DNA of 64,000 nt, from assembly GCF_027922145.1 (NCBI RefSeq), contig NZ_BSFC01000044.1:186001-250000 (forward strand). The letters run 5' to 3'. Source of the DNA: Novosphingobium resinovorum. GTDB taxonomy: Bacteria; Pseudomonadota; Alphaproteobacteria; Sphingomonadales; Sphingomonadaceae. Every line of letters starts with the position of its first letter. Positions within the stretch are counted from its first letter, which is position 1. A program made the position numbers and the translations under genes. Positions 1 through 7,569 of this stretch are shown piece after piece. Below the pieces are notes generated by a model. The model searched no databases. It was given only the letters and a program-made list of their open reading frames with translations, and was not told the origin of the DNA.

Positions 1-78
1 CGCCTGCCGCGGGGTCTGTCCTCCATCCACGTGCGTGCCGAGGAGGGCGAGTATACCGTCGCCCTCCCTGCGCCGTGA
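1..78 (+). CDS. C-terminal end of an upstream protein, probably a periplasmic pilus chaperone (partial)
   Basis: Frame 1 is open from the first base and ends at the TGA at 76-78, giving 25 residues that finish in EYTVALPAP. Little can be read from so short a tail. It lies 20 bp before an outer-membrane usher, the place usually taken by the PapD-like chaperone in chaperone-usher operons, so that role is inferred from context only. Confidence 0.45.
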   Translation, partial: RLPRGLSSIHVRAEEGEYTVALPAP

Positions 79-98
79 GCTGATGGTCGCCTCCGGTG

Positions 99-2417
99 AT
101 GCGCCTCTCCCGCCGCCTTGCGGCAGCCCTTTCGGCTGCGCTTGTCCTGTCGCCTGCGATCGGCGCCGGAACCGCCTGCGCGCAGTCTGCGGCCGAGGCG
201 GCGCCCATGCCGGTCGGCGTCGTCCTCAACGGGCAGGCGATCGCCGAGCCCGGCCTGCTCATCGTGCATGACGGCCACCTCCTTGCGCGGCGCAGCGACA
301 TCGAGAGCTGGGGCCTCGCCGCCCATTCCATGACCGCGTCCGAGACGCTGGGCGGCGAAAGCTACGTCGCGCTGGACCGCGTGAAGGGTCTTGTCGCGCG
401 GCTCGACGCGGACGGGGCGACACTGCTGGTCGATGCCGACGTCAGCCTGTTTCCGCGCTACACGTTCGATCCCGGCCGCCATGTCGTGCCGCTGGCGCAG
501 ACGATCCCGGCGCAGTTCCTCGATTACGACCTGACGCTGTCCGACTGGAACGGTCACGCGCGGCTTGGCGGGTTCGTCGATGCAGGCGTTTCCGGACCTT
601 GGGGCGTCGCCGACTCCAGCTTTCTCGTCGATAGCGAGCGGGGAGGCGTCGTGCGGCTGGATACCGCGCTGCGCCGGGACTTTCCTCAGCAGCGGATGCG
701 GCTGGTGCTGGGCGACACCGTCGGCATCGGCGCGCCGTGGAGCCGTCCGGTGCGGTATGGCGGGGTGTTCCTCGGCACCGATTTCTCGCTCGACCCGCAG
801 AGCATCAACTTCCCGCTGCCGGTGATCTCCGGGAGCGCGCTGACGGCTTCGACCGTTGAACTTATGGCGCAATCGTCGCGCCAGTCGATGGACGTCGGGC
901 CGGGCGCCTTCGACCTGACCCTCCAGCCGCGCCTTACCGGGGCCGGGCAGGTGACGATGAGCGTGCGCGACCTTGCGGGCAATACCCGGCAGGTGACGCG
1001 CAGCTTCTATGCGAGCCCGAGCCTGCTGCGCCCCGGCCTGTCCGAATTCGCGATCGAGGCGGGCGCGCTGCGGCGGCGCTTCGGCTTCGACAGCTTCGCC
1101 TATGGCCCTCTGTTCGCGGCGGCCGGACTGCGGCGCGGGATCACCAATGCGCTGACCCTTGAAGGGCGCGTGGAGGTCAGCGGTCGCACGCGCATGGCGG
1201 GCCTTGGCGCGGCGATGGTGCTGGGCGCGGTGGGCGAGGTCTCGCTTGCGGGGGCGGTGTCGCAAGGGTCAGCGGGGACCGGGACGCTGGTGCGCGCGCA
1301 AATGCAGCGCGTCACGCCGGTCTATACCTTCACCGCCAGCTACGAGCGCGCCGACGCGCAGTTCCGGCAGGTGGGCGAAGGCCGCCTCAACGGCGGCGGG
1401 CGCAGCGAACTGGCGGTCGCAGGAGGGCTTTCGCTCGGACGGATCGGCAGCCTCAATGCCAGCTATGCGCGGCTGACGCAGGGTATCGGCGGGGAAGGAC
1501 AAACCCGCTACGATCTCGCCTCGGCCTACTACACGGCGAAGCTGCGCGGCGGCTATCTCTCGGCGGGCGTGCAGTACACCGCCTATCGCGCGGGGCGGCG
1601 CGACGCGGGGCTGTTCGGCTCGCTGACCATTCCGCTGGGGCCGCGCCGCAATGCTTCGGTGATCGCCGAGCCGGGCCGTGCGGCCGCGACTTTCACGCAG
1701 AACCTGCCCGACCGCAGCGGCTTCGGCGCGCGGGCGCTGGCCGGGCGCGATGGTGGAGCGGCATGGCTGGAGGGCTGGCTCGGCTATCGCAGCGGCGCAG
1801 GCGACATCCGCCTCGACGCAGCGCAGCGGCGTGGGCAGCAGGGCGTGCAACTCAACGTGCGCGGCGGCCTGCTCAGGGTGGACGGAACGCTCGTCGCCAG
1901 CCAGCACATCGACGACGGCTTCGCGCTGGTCGACGTGGCCAGCGACGCCCCGGTGACCGTCACCGTCGAGAACCGCCCGAGGCCGACCAAGGCAGGACGC
2001 GGGCGCGGCGTGATCGTCACCGGCCTCCAGCCTTATGCCGAGAACCACATCGGCATCGACGCCGCCGAAGTGCCGATCGCGGACGACCTCGACACCGCGC
2101 AGCAGGTCGTCGCGCCGGGCTGGCGGCAGGCGGTGCGGGTGCGCTTCGGCACCGTGGGCGGGCGGGGCGTGCGGCTGCGGGTGCTCGATACGCAGGGAAT
2201 TCCGCTCCAGACCGGATCGAGCATCGCTTGGGCAGGCGGGGTCGGCGTCGTTGGTTACGACGGCGAAGTCTGGCTCGAAGGCTATCGCGGCGGTGCGGGC
2301 ACGCTCAGCGTCTCGGGTGCGGGCGGGACGTGCCTGGCGCCGATCCCGGCGCTGGGCGAGGACGCGCGGCTTGCGGCAACGCCGGTCACTTGCGTGCGCG
2401 GGAACGAAAGGACGTGA
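99..2417 (+). CDS. Fimbrial outer-membrane usher protein (CsuD/PapC type)
   Basis: Predicted outer-membrane usher that takes chaperone-bound pilus subunits and threads them through a beta-barrel to the cell surface. The protein has a Sec signal peptide (MRLSRRLAAALSAALVLSP, then an AQSA cleavage region), a long beta-rich body, and a C-terminal part resembling the usher plug/C-terminal domains (GSSIAWAGGVGVVGYDGEVWLEG, ending with Cys before PIPALG). About 772 residues is slightly short of classical ushers (about 800-850) but normal for the Csu branch. A GTG at 96 precedes the ATG at 99; I chose the ATG because the signal peptide then starts naturally. The next gene is a spore coat U-type subunit, which supports a Csu-like system. 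Confidence 0.85.
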   Translation: MRLSRRLAAALSAALVLSPAIGAGTACAQSAAEAAPMPVGVVLNGQAIAEPGLLIVHDGHLLARRSDIESWGLAAHSMTASETLGGESYVALDRVKGLVARLDADGATLLVDADVSLFPRYTFDPGRHVVPLAQTIPAQFLDYDLTLSDWNGHARLGGFVDAGVSGPWGVADSSFLVDSERGGVVRLDTALRRDFPQQRMRLVLGDTVGIGAPWSRPVRYGGVFLGTDFSLDPQSINFPLPVISGSALTASTVELMAQSSRQSMDVGPGAFDLTLQPRLTGAGQVTMSVRDLAGNTRQVTRSFYASPSLLRPGLSEFAIEAGALRRRFGFDSFAYGPLFAAAGLRRGITNALTLEGRVEVSGRTRMAGLGAAMVLGAVGEVSLAGAVSQGSAGTGTLVRAQMQRVTPVYTFTASYERADAQFRQVGEGRLNGGGRSELAVAGGLSLGRIGSLNASYARLTQGIGGEGQTRYDLASAYYTAKLRGGYLSAGVQYTAYRAGRRDAGLFGSLTIPLGPRRNASVIAEPGRAAATFTQNLPDRSGFGARALAGRDGGAAWLEGWLGYRSGAGDIRLDAAQRRGQQGVQLNVRGGLLRVDGTLVASQHIDDGFALVDVASDAPVTVTVENRPRPTKAGRGRGVIVTGLQPYAENHIGIDAAEVPIADDLDTAQQVVAPGWRQAVRVRFGTVGGRGVRLRVLDTQGIPLQTGSSIAWAGGVGVVGYDGEVWLEGYRGGAGTLSVSGAGGTCLAPIPALGEDARLAATPVTCVRGNERT

Positions 2418-2419
2418 CG

Positions 2420-2914
2420 ATGCGGCTTGCCACTCGGTTCCTCGCGGCGCTGGGGGGACTGGCGTGCGGGCTCGCGCCCACTGCGGCGGCGGACGCGGCG
2501 GGGTGCCTCGTGTGCATCTGCTCGGTCTCGACCACCAATCTCAGCTTCGGGACGTACAACCCGGCCAATACCTCGCCGACCACGGCGACGGCGACGGTCA
2601 CCGCCAACTGCATCTCGGTCAGCGTGCCGATGAACGCGACGGTCGATCTTGCGCTGAGTGCGGGCACGTCGGGCAACGCGGCGGCGCGGCAGATGGCGAA
2701 CGGGGCCGCGCGGCTGAACTACAACATCTATCAGGATGCGGGCTACGCCACGGTCTGGGGGAACAACAGCAATGGCGGCTTCTCGCAGTCGATGCTGATC
2801 AACAACCTGCTGAATTTCAACGCGACCAAGACGGCCTATGGGCGGATTCCGGCGGGGCAGTACGCGAAGACGGGGGGCTATTCGGACCCGGTCGTGGTGA
2901 CGTTCACGTTTTGA
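2420..2914 (+). CDS. Spore coat U (SCPU) domain pilus subunit
   Basis: Small secreted protein (164 aa) with a signal peptide followed by one SCPU domain, the fold used by subunits or tip adhesins of Csu-type archaic chaperone-usher pili. Visible features are the N-terminal Cys cluster after the signal (GCLVCICS), the SFGTYNP segment typical of SCPU openings, the ATVTANC strand, and the C-terminal GGYSDPVVVTFTF strand. It starts two bases after the usher stop codon, so the two genes are almost certainly one transcription unit. As the last gene it may encode the tip or a minor subunit. No further pilus gene follows; a palindromic repeat begins 15 bp later. Confidence 0.85.
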   Translation: MRLATRFLAALGGLACGLAPTAAADAAGCLVCICSVSTTNLSFGTYNPANTSPTTATATVTANCISVSVPMNATVDLALSAGTSGNAAARQMANGAARLNYNIYQDAGYATVWGNNSNGGFSQSMLINNLLNFNATKTAYGRIPAGQYAKTGGYSDPVVVTFTF

Positions 2915-2928
2915 CGCAAAGCCTTGGT

Positions 2929-3005
2929 CGTCATTGCGAGCGCAGCGAAGCAATCCAGGGCGGCCTAAGACTGCCCTGGATTGCTTCGCTGCGCTCGCAA
3001 TGACG
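2929..3005. repeat. 77-bp palindromic repeat, family A copy 1
   Basis: Inverted repeat with outer arms CGTCATTGCGAGCG and CGCTCGCAATGACG and inner arms GAAGCAATCCAGGGC / GCCCTGGATTGCTTC around a short variable centre. It lies between the pilus operon and the convergent TauE gene and could fold as a transcription-stopping hairpin. Three other copies of exactly the same length occur at 7434, 23331 and 42492. Confidence 0.9.
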
Positions 3006-3028
3006 AATGTGTAGGGTGCAAGGCGTCC

Positions 3029-3802
3029 TCAGAAGATCGGCCACGACTTCCAGATGCTGAACACGCTGGTGGCGATCAGCACCACCGAGACGGCCGCGAG
3101 CAGCGTGCGCGGCTTGATGCGCTTGGCGAAGAGGGCGCCGAAGGGCGCCGCCACGACGCCGCCGATGATCAGGCCGACCGTCGCCACCGTGAAGGCCGAA
3201 AGCCCGATGGTGGAGATGAACGCGATCGAGATCGAGGTGGTCAGCAGGAATTCCGCGGTGTTGACGGTGCCGATGGTCTTGGCCGGTTCGCCGCCCTGCA
3301 CCAGCAGGTTGGAGGTGACCACCGGACCCCAGCCGCCGCCGCCCGCCGCGTCGAGGAAGCCGCCCGCCAGCGCCAGAGGGGCGGTGTACTTGGGGTCCGC
3401 GAAGCTCGGCTTGCGCATGCGGATGGCGCGGAACATCAGGTAGATGCCGATGCCGGTGAGGTAGATCATGACGTAGGGCTTGGCCACCGAGGCGTCGATG
3501 CTCGACAGCAGGTAGGCACCGGCGACGCCGCCGATGATGCCGGTCGGCACCAGCCGCAGGAACAGGCCCCAGTTCACGTTGCGGTGCAGGATATGGCTGA
3601 TGCCCGAGGTGCCGGTGGTGAACAGCTCGACCAGGTGGACGCTGGCCGAGGCCGCTGCCGGAGGAACACCGACCACGCTGACCAGCAGCGTCTGGGTGAT
3701 CACTCCGAAGGCCATGCCAAGCGCGCCGTCGACGATCTGCGCGGCGAAACCGATGGCGATGAAGGGAGCGATTTCGGCCAGTGTCGGCAGCGAATCGAGC
3801 AT
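3029..3802 (-). CDS. TauE/SafE-family sulfite/sulfonate exporter-like permease
   Basis: Integral membrane protein of 257 residues in the TauE/SafE (DUF81) family, thought to move sulfite, sulfoacetate or related anions across the inner membrane. The sequence shows two repeat halves: an N-terminal hydrophobic repeat with QIVDGALGMAFGV and a second with GGFLDAAGGGGWGPVV, the two glycine-rich signatures of the family, with about seven to eight membrane spans. A strong ribosome site (GGAGGAG, 5 nt before ATG) fixes the start. It is third in a minus-strand series Rrf2 regulator, YezD-like protein, TauE, which points to sulfur metabolism. Substrate cannot be told from sequence. Confidence 0.85.
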   Translation of the reverse strand: MLDSLPTLAEIAPFIAIGFAAQIVDGALGMAFGVITQTLLVSVVGVPPAAASASVHLVELFTTGTSGISHILHRNVNWGLFLRLVPTGIIGGVAGAYLLSSIDASVAKPYVMIYLTGIGIYLMFRAIRMRKPSFADPKYTAPLALAGGFLDAAGGGGWGPVVTSNLLVQGGEPAKTIGTVNTAEFLLTTSISIAFISTIGLSAFTVATVGLIIGGVVAAPFGALFAKRIKPRTLLAAVSVVLIATSVFSIWKSWPIF

Positions 3803-3959
3803 TCTTACTCCTCCTGGGGTGCAGGTTGGATCTGGTCGCGGCCTGTTGGCCCCATCTACTGGCTAGGCGAATGCCGCGCGGATGGGAACCACGCGGATTA
3901 ATCTCCAGGCAGAAGCCGCCCGGTCGTCCGGTGTGCTCGGCTTCGCCAGGTCGGGTCGA

Positions 3960-4199
3960 TCAGTGGTTGAAGCGGCGGCGCTCGGTGACGTCGACCTGCA
4001 TCAGCTTGCCGTCGTGGACGGTCAGCTGGATCACGCCGAAGCGCAGGCGCTGCAGCGCCTCGATCACGTGCTGGACGCCTTCGTTGAGCAGCGGGTGTTC
4101 GGTTGCGGTCGCATCGGCGGGCTTGGCAATTCGCATGCGCATCTCCTCTCGCAGCGGGGCGGATGCGGGCTTGGTATTCTCTATCGTAAAAGTTGACAA
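3960..4199 (-). CDS. YezD-family small protein (DUF2292)
   Basis: 79-residue protein whose C-terminal half, VIEALQRLRFGVIQLTVHDGK and then MQVDVTERRRF, matches the DUF2292/YezD pattern (helix, basic-aromatic-Gly turn, then I-x-V-H-D-G-x strand and a terminal E-x-x-R-F). The family has no proven biochemical role but is repeatedly found with cysteine and sulfate assimilation genes, which fits the TauE-type permease downstream and the Rrf2-type regulator upstream. The N-terminal 25 residues are less conserved; an internal Met (MRMRIAK) could be the true start. Confidence 0.75.
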   Translation of the reverse strand: MSTFTIENTKPASAPLREEMRMRIAKPADATATEHPLLNEGVQHVIEALQRLRFGVIQLTVHDGKLMQVDVTERRRFNH

Positions 4200-4238
4200 T
4201 GGGGTCGCGGGAGAAGGTTTGCTTTCAGCCGCTAAAGC

Positions 4239-4691
4239 TCAGACGTCCTCGACCGCTTCCAGTCCTTCGGCGGCGGGCACGGGGTCGATCTTGTCCGACA
4301 GCCGCATCCCGTCGAGGAGGCCCGCAGTGGCGTCGCGGACCTGCAGCATCAGCGCGCGGGTGCGGCAGTCCTTTTCCTCGACGCAGTTCTTGCAGGTCTC
4401 GTGCGCGAAGCGGCTGGCGCAGGGCACCAGCGCCAGCGAGCCGCGCATCACGCGGATGAGATCGCCATAGGTGATGTCGATCGGGGGCACGCCCAGCCAG
4501 TAGCCGCCGTCCTTGCCGCGCTGCGAGGCGACGATGCCGTAGCGCGACAGTTCCGACAGGATGACGGTGAGAAACTTCGCCGGGATGTTCTGGGTCTCGG
4601 CGATGTCGGTCAGCGGGATCGGACCCTGGCCGTACTTGTCCGCGAGGTGCTGCATGGCCCGGATCGCATAGCGTGTTTTTTGCGAAAGCAT
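4239..4691 (-). CDS. Rrf2-family transcriptional regulator, possibly iron-sulfur
   Basis: 150-residue Rrf2 regulator: winged helix-turn-helix at residues 1-65 (MLSQKTRYAIRAMQHLAD, then IPAKFLTVILSELSRYGIV and the RGKDGGYWL wing) and a C-terminal dimerisation helix. Four cysteines at about 91, 100, 103 and 109 sit where IscR carries its [2Fe-2S] ligands, so cluster binding is plausible, though the spacing differs. I start at MLSQ (4691), the usual Rrf2 N-terminus, rather than at the in-frame ATG 45 bp upstream. It is the first gene of the set with YezD and TauE, so it probably senses sulfur/cysteine or redox state and controls that set. Confidence 0.85.
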   Translation of the reverse strand: MLSQKTRYAIRAMQHLADKYGQGPIPLTDIAETQNIPAKFLTVILSELSRYGIVASQRGKDGGYWLGVPPIDITYGDLIRVMRGSLALVPCASRFAHETCKNCVEEKDCRTRALMLQVRDATAGLLDGMRLSDKIDPVPAAEGLEAVEDV

Positions 4692-4801
4692 CGGTGCAAT
4701 TCTCGCGAGGACTTCGACGGGGTGTCTTGGCTCCATTGGCGTGGGTGCGTCAACCCGTGCCGTGTCGGATTACGGGGGTAACGCGCGGGGGAGGGGTTGG
4801 T

Positions 4802-4900
4802 GTCCCGATCTTGCCCACCCCTGCCCCCTCCCGCAAGCGGGAGGGCCGGGAGGCTTGCGAGCGCAGCGAACTAGCCGACGGGGTGGGCGCCCCACCACTC
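4802..4900. repeat. Intergenic palindromic repeat, family E-like (degenerate)
   Basis: GC-rich imperfect inverted repeat containing CCCTCCCGC-AA-GCGGGAGGG and flanking arms CCCACCCCTG / CGGGGTGGGCG. It fills the space between the start of the Rrf2 gene and the 3' end of the TonB-like gene. It resembles the more complete copies at 14707 and 30272. Confidence 0.6.
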
Positions 4901-5647
4901 TCAAGGCGTGTCCTCCGGCGGAAAATACCACCCGTGGGTCTCGACCATGATTGCAGCCACCGGCTCTCCCGCCCGGTTGCGCGAGGGCTTGAAACGGAAC
5001 CGTTCAGTGATCAGCCGGCAGGTCGTCGCATCGAGGTCGGGGCGACCGCTTGAGGTGAGGATGCGGCAGTCGCTGACCCGCCCGTCCACGCCGATGCGGT
5101 ACTGCAGCTTGAGTTCACCGCCGCTTTTGGCTTCGCGCAGGTCCGGCGGCAGGTCGGAGAAATGCAGGCGTCCGCGGATCTGGCGCGGGCGGGTGAGGGT
5201 ATCGTCGCCTTCGCCCGCGCCGTCGCCGTTGCCGCCGCCGCCGTCACCATCGCCGATCCCGCCCGCGCCCTGTCCGGGGCCAAGGCGGTCCGAGGCGCCG
5301 CTTTGCGCGGCCGAACCGATACCGGCCTTCGGCGCGGTGACAATCGGCGGCGGCACGATCAGCGGGGGCAGCTTCGGCGGCGGGGCGACCACCTGCGTCG
5401 CCTTGTTGCGCAAGTTGGGAGGTGAGGGACGGCCCTTCGCGGCGGTGGAATCCGCCTTGGCCGGGATTTCCTTCGGCCGGGGTTTCTCCGGCTCCTCGCG
5501 CAGGGGAATGATCGCGGCGAGCGTCTCGCGGCGTTCCTGCGGTGTCATGCGCGCAGCAAGTCCCGCCATCATCGCCGCCAGCCCGCCCGCCACGATCAGC
5601 AGCGAGGCGAGGGCGGACGCCGCGCGGTTCCGGGCCGAAGTATACAC
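4901..5647 (-). CDS. TonB family protein (energy transducer-like)
   Basis: 248-residue protein built like TonB: a short cytoplasmic start, one membrane segment (about 14-32, ASALASLLIVAGGLAAMMAG), a Pro/Lys-rich periplasmic linker (about 48-115), a very Gly/Asp-rich stretch (about 118-145), and a C-terminal TonB domain (about 160-245) with YRIGVDGRVSDCRILTSSG and FRFKPSRNRAGEPVAAI. It would couple the proton-motive force to outer-membrane transporters, normally with ExbB/ExbD, which are not in this window. The gene stands alone and is divergent from the GlsB-like gene. The Gly/Asp-rich linker is unusual but seen in sphingomonad TonB-like proteins. Confidence 0.8.
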   Translation of the reverse strand: MYTSARNRAASALASLLIVAGGLAAMMAGLAARMTPQERRETLAAIIPLREEPEKPRPKEIPAKADSTAAKGRPSPPNLRNKATQVVAPPPKLPPLIVPPPIVTAPKAGIGSAAQSGASDRLGPGQGAGGIGDGDGGGGNGDGAGEGDDTLTRPRQIRGRLHFSDLPPDLREAKSGGELKLQYRIGVDGRVSDCRILTSSGRPDLDATTCRLITERFRFKPSRNRAGEPVAAIMVETHGWYFPPEDTP

Positions 5648-5736
5648 GTCTCGCGCCTCCTTGCTGGCCAGAACCCGGCGGGCGCGCGGTTGGTTGCGGC
5701 AAAGTTCACGTTGCGACGAGGCGTTCGTATTGTTGC

Positions 5737-5761
5737 GGAACCTTGCGGGCTACTGCCCGTT
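5737..5761 (+). promoter_or_regulatory. EcfG (general stress) promoter candidate for the GlsB-like gene
   Basis: GGAAC at 5737-5741, 16 nt, then CGTT at 5758-5761: an exact match to the alphaproteobacterial EcfG consensus GGAAC-N16/17-CGTT. It lies 36 bp upstream of the ATG of a stress-type membrane protein on the same strand, a sensible promoter position. Confidence 0.75.
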
Positions 5762-5797
5762 ATTAGGGTCAGCAAACTCAATTCGGAGACGGAAACC

Positions 5798-6067
5798 ATG
5801 ACCCTCCTTCTTATCCTCCTCGTCGGTGGCATCATCGGCTGGCTCGCTTCCATCCTGATGCGCACCGATGCGCAGCAGGGCATTTTCCTGAACATCGTCG
5901 TCGGCGTCGTCGGCGCGGTGATCGCCGGCTTCATCATCACGCCGCTCATCGGCGGTGCGCCGATCACCAGCGGTGCCTTCGACATCATGTCGCTGTTCGC
6001 CTCGTTCCTGGGCGCGGTCGTCCTGCTGGCGATCGTCAACCTCTTCCGTCGCGGCTCGGTTCGCTAA
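5798..6067 (+). CDS. GlsB/YeaQ/YmgE-family stress membrane protein
   Basis: 89-residue, very hydrophobic protein of the transglycosylase-associated / GlsB family: three membrane helices with the signature GGIIGWLASILM, the middle NIVVGVVGAVIAGF, and a C-terminal helix ending in a basic tail (FRRGSVR). Family members are small inner-membrane proteins induced by stress; their molecular role is not settled. The ATG at 5798 is preceded by GGAGA, 9 nt upstream. An EcfG-type promoter match lies just upstream, and a terminator hairpin follows the gene, so it is probably monocistronic and part of the general stress regulon. Confidence 0.88.
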   Translation: MTLLLILLVGGIIGWLASILMRTDAQQGIFLNIVVGVVGAVIAGFIITPLIGGAPITSGAFDIMSLFASFLGAVVLLAIVNLFRRGSVR

Positions 6068-6095
6068 GAACCGCACGGCTCCGACGACCTCGAAG

Positions 6096-6121
6096 TGAGG
6101 CCCGCTTCGGCGGGCCTTGCG
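6096..6121 (+). terminator. Hairpin terminator after the GlsB-like gene
   Basis: AGGCCCGC-TTCG-GCGGGCCTT: an 8-bp GC stem with a TTCG loop, 28 bp past the stop codon. The T-tract is weak (TT only), so termination may be incomplete. Confidence 0.6.
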
Positions 6122-6196
6122 GCGGGAGGTGGCGCGTCCTCCCCTCGGCATCTTCAACGCGCCCGATACCATAAACAGGGAAAAGGATTCCTCGCC

Positions 6197-6472
6197 ATGA
6201 AAGCCACTGCCACTTCGCGTCTTGCCATGATTGCCGTCGCTGCCGCTTCGCTGGGCCTTGCCGCCTGCAACAGCCCGCAGCAGGAAGCGACCGAGAAGGC
6301 GGCCGACGCCGTTGAGGCCCAGTCCGACGCCGCCGCCGACGCGATCGACGCGCAGGCCGATGCGACCACCGGAGCCGCCGAAGATGCGCTGGAAAACAAG
6401 GCCGACGCGGTCAAGAAGGCAGGCGACGCCAAGTCCGATGCGATGAAGGACGCTGCCGACAAGCAGAACTGA
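6197..6472 (+). CDS. Small predicted lipoprotein with Ala/Asp/Lys-rich helix
   Basis: 91-residue protein with a lipoprotein signal peptide (MIAVAAASLGLAAC, lipobox LAAC) and a mature part that is almost wholly A, D, E, K and Q, in a pattern predicted to form one long amphipathic helix. No enzyme motif is visible. Small Ala/Asp-rich lipoproteins like this are common in sphingomonads and are usually listed as hypothetical; an envelope spacer or stress role is only a guess. It lies between a stress membrane protein and superoxide dismutase but has its own upstream region and a downstream terminator. Confidence 0.75.
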   Translation: MKATATSRLAMIAVAAASLGLAACNSPQQEATEKAADAVEAQSDAAADAIDAQADATTGAAEDALENKADAVKKAGDAKSDAMKDAADKQN

Positions 6473-6476
6473 CAAA

Positions 6477-6586
6477 CCTGACGGCCGGATCACACGGCCG
6501 GTATGGGTTGGCTCGCCGGCGTTTGCTCCCCTTGCAGGACGACGGCGACCACGGGAGAGGATGGCGGCAACCCCGCCATCCTTTTT
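6477..6586 (+). ncRNA. Possible 3'-UTR-derived small RNA with a C-rich loop
   Basis: After the lipoprotein stop codon come a CGGCCG/CGGCCG hairpin (6482-6500), then a second foldable segment whose outer arms TCGCCG/CGGCGA (around 6513-6549) enclose an unpaired CTCCCC, then the terminator at 6559-6586. A structured, terminated 3' UTR with an exposed C-rich loop resembles anti-Shine-Dalgarno small RNAs. No separate promoter is evident, so it may only be a long 3' UTR. Confidence 0.3.
6559..6586 (+). terminator. Intrinsic terminator upstream of sodB
   Basis: Perfect 9-bp stem GGATGGCGG / CCGCCATCC with a 5-nt loop, followed by five T residues. It ends transcription coming from the small lipoprotein gene and separates it from sodB. 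Confidence 0.85.
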
Positions 6587-6728
6587 CGCATGAGAAATTC
6601 AAAATGCCGCGATTGCGCGCTTGAATTGTTGCGCTGCACGTCAGACATAGGCCGCGATCTTTTCTGCGCTTTTTCGGTTTCCCGCCGAAGTGCAGGCCAG
6701 CTTCAATAACCTGAAAAAGGACATGACC

Positions 6729-7331
6729 ATGACCATCGCCCTCATGCCGCTGCCCTATGCGCAGGACGCGCTCGAACCGCACATCTCGAGCAAGACGCTG
6801 GAAATCCACCACGGCGCCCACCACAAGACTTACGTGGACAAGCTGAACGCCGCGATCGCCGGCACCGAGAACGAAGGCAAGTCGGTCGAAGAGATCGCCA
6901 AGTCGGCTTCCGGTCCGCTGTTCAACAACTCGGCCCAGACCTGGAACCACGGCTTCTACTGGCACTCGCTGTCGGGTGAGAAGACCGCGCCGAGCGAGAG
7001 CCTGGCCGCTGCCATCACCGCCGACTTCGGTTCGATCGACGCGCTGCTCGAAGCGCTCTCGAACGAGGCGGTGAACCACTTCTCGAACGGCTGGGCCTGG
7101 CTCGTCGTCGAAGGCGGCAAGCTCAAGGTGATCTCGACCCACGACGCCGACAGCGCGCTCGTCAAGGACGTCGTGCCGCTCCTGACCGTCGACGTCTGGG
7201 AGCACGCCTACTACATCGACCAGATGAACAAGCGTCCGGCCTACGTGAAGGCGGTCCTCGAGAACATCCTCAACTGGAAGTTCGCTTCGGACAACTTCGA
7301 CCGCGGCACCGCCTGGACCTACCCGGCGTAA
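6729..7331 (+). CDS. sodB: Iron superoxide dismutase
   Basis: 200-residue Fe/Mn-type superoxide dismutase that converts superoxide to oxygen and hydrogen peroxide in the cytoplasm. The metal ligands are visible: His in EIHHGAHHKTYV, His in AQTWNHGFYW, and Asp and His in DVWEHAYYID. The N-terminus (MTIALMPLPYAQDALEPHIS) aligns with SodB. Two in-frame ATGs occur; I chose 6729 because AAGGA at 6717-6721 is 7 nt upstream of it, whereas it almost touches the ATG at 6723. The gene has its own terminator downstream and is probably monocistronic. Confidence 0.95.
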   Translation: MTIALMPLPYAQDALEPHISSKTLEIHHGAHHKTYVDKLNAAIAGTENEGKSVEEIAKSASGPLFNNSAQTWNHGFYWHSLSGEKTAPSESLAAAITADFGSIDALLEALSNEAVNHFSNGWAWLVVEGGKLKVISTHDADSALVKDVVPLLTVDVWEHAYYIDQMNKRPAYVKAVLENILNWKFASDNFDRGTAWTYPA

Positions 7332-7357
7332 GCCGAAGGCCAGACAGGCTTTTCAAG

Positions 7358-7396
7358 GCCCCCGCATCCGGCAAGGGATGCGGGGGTTTTGTTTTT
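7358..7396 (+). terminator. Intrinsic terminator after sodB
   Basis: CCCCCGCATCC / GGATGCGGGGG stem with a short loop, followed by a T-rich run (TTTTGTTTTTTG). Classic rho-independent terminator. Confidence 0.9.
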
Positions 7397-7433
7397 TGTG
7401 GAGCCGTTTCATGCGGTCTTCCTCGCACCATCT

Positions 7434-7510
7434 CGTCATTGCGAGCGTAGCGAAGCAATCCAGGGCGGCGTAGGACTGCTCTGGATTGCTTCGCTACGCT
7501 CGCAATGACG
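7434..7510. repeat. 77-bp palindromic repeat, family A copy 2
   Basis: Same architecture and length as the copy at 2929, with outer arms CGTCATTGCGAGCGTAGC / GCTACGCTCGCAATGACG. Located between the sodB terminator and the MFS gene. Confidence 0.9.
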
Positions 7511-7569
7511 ATTGCGTTGATCGTGACCCGCTGCAACAAACCCGTCTTCCGACAAGGGGGACGGCTTCG

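Noticed and set aside
2981..3901. 306-codon plus-strand frame over the TauE gene
   Set aside because: Starts in a palindromic repeat and is antisense to a clear membrane protein; composition typical of a shadow frame.
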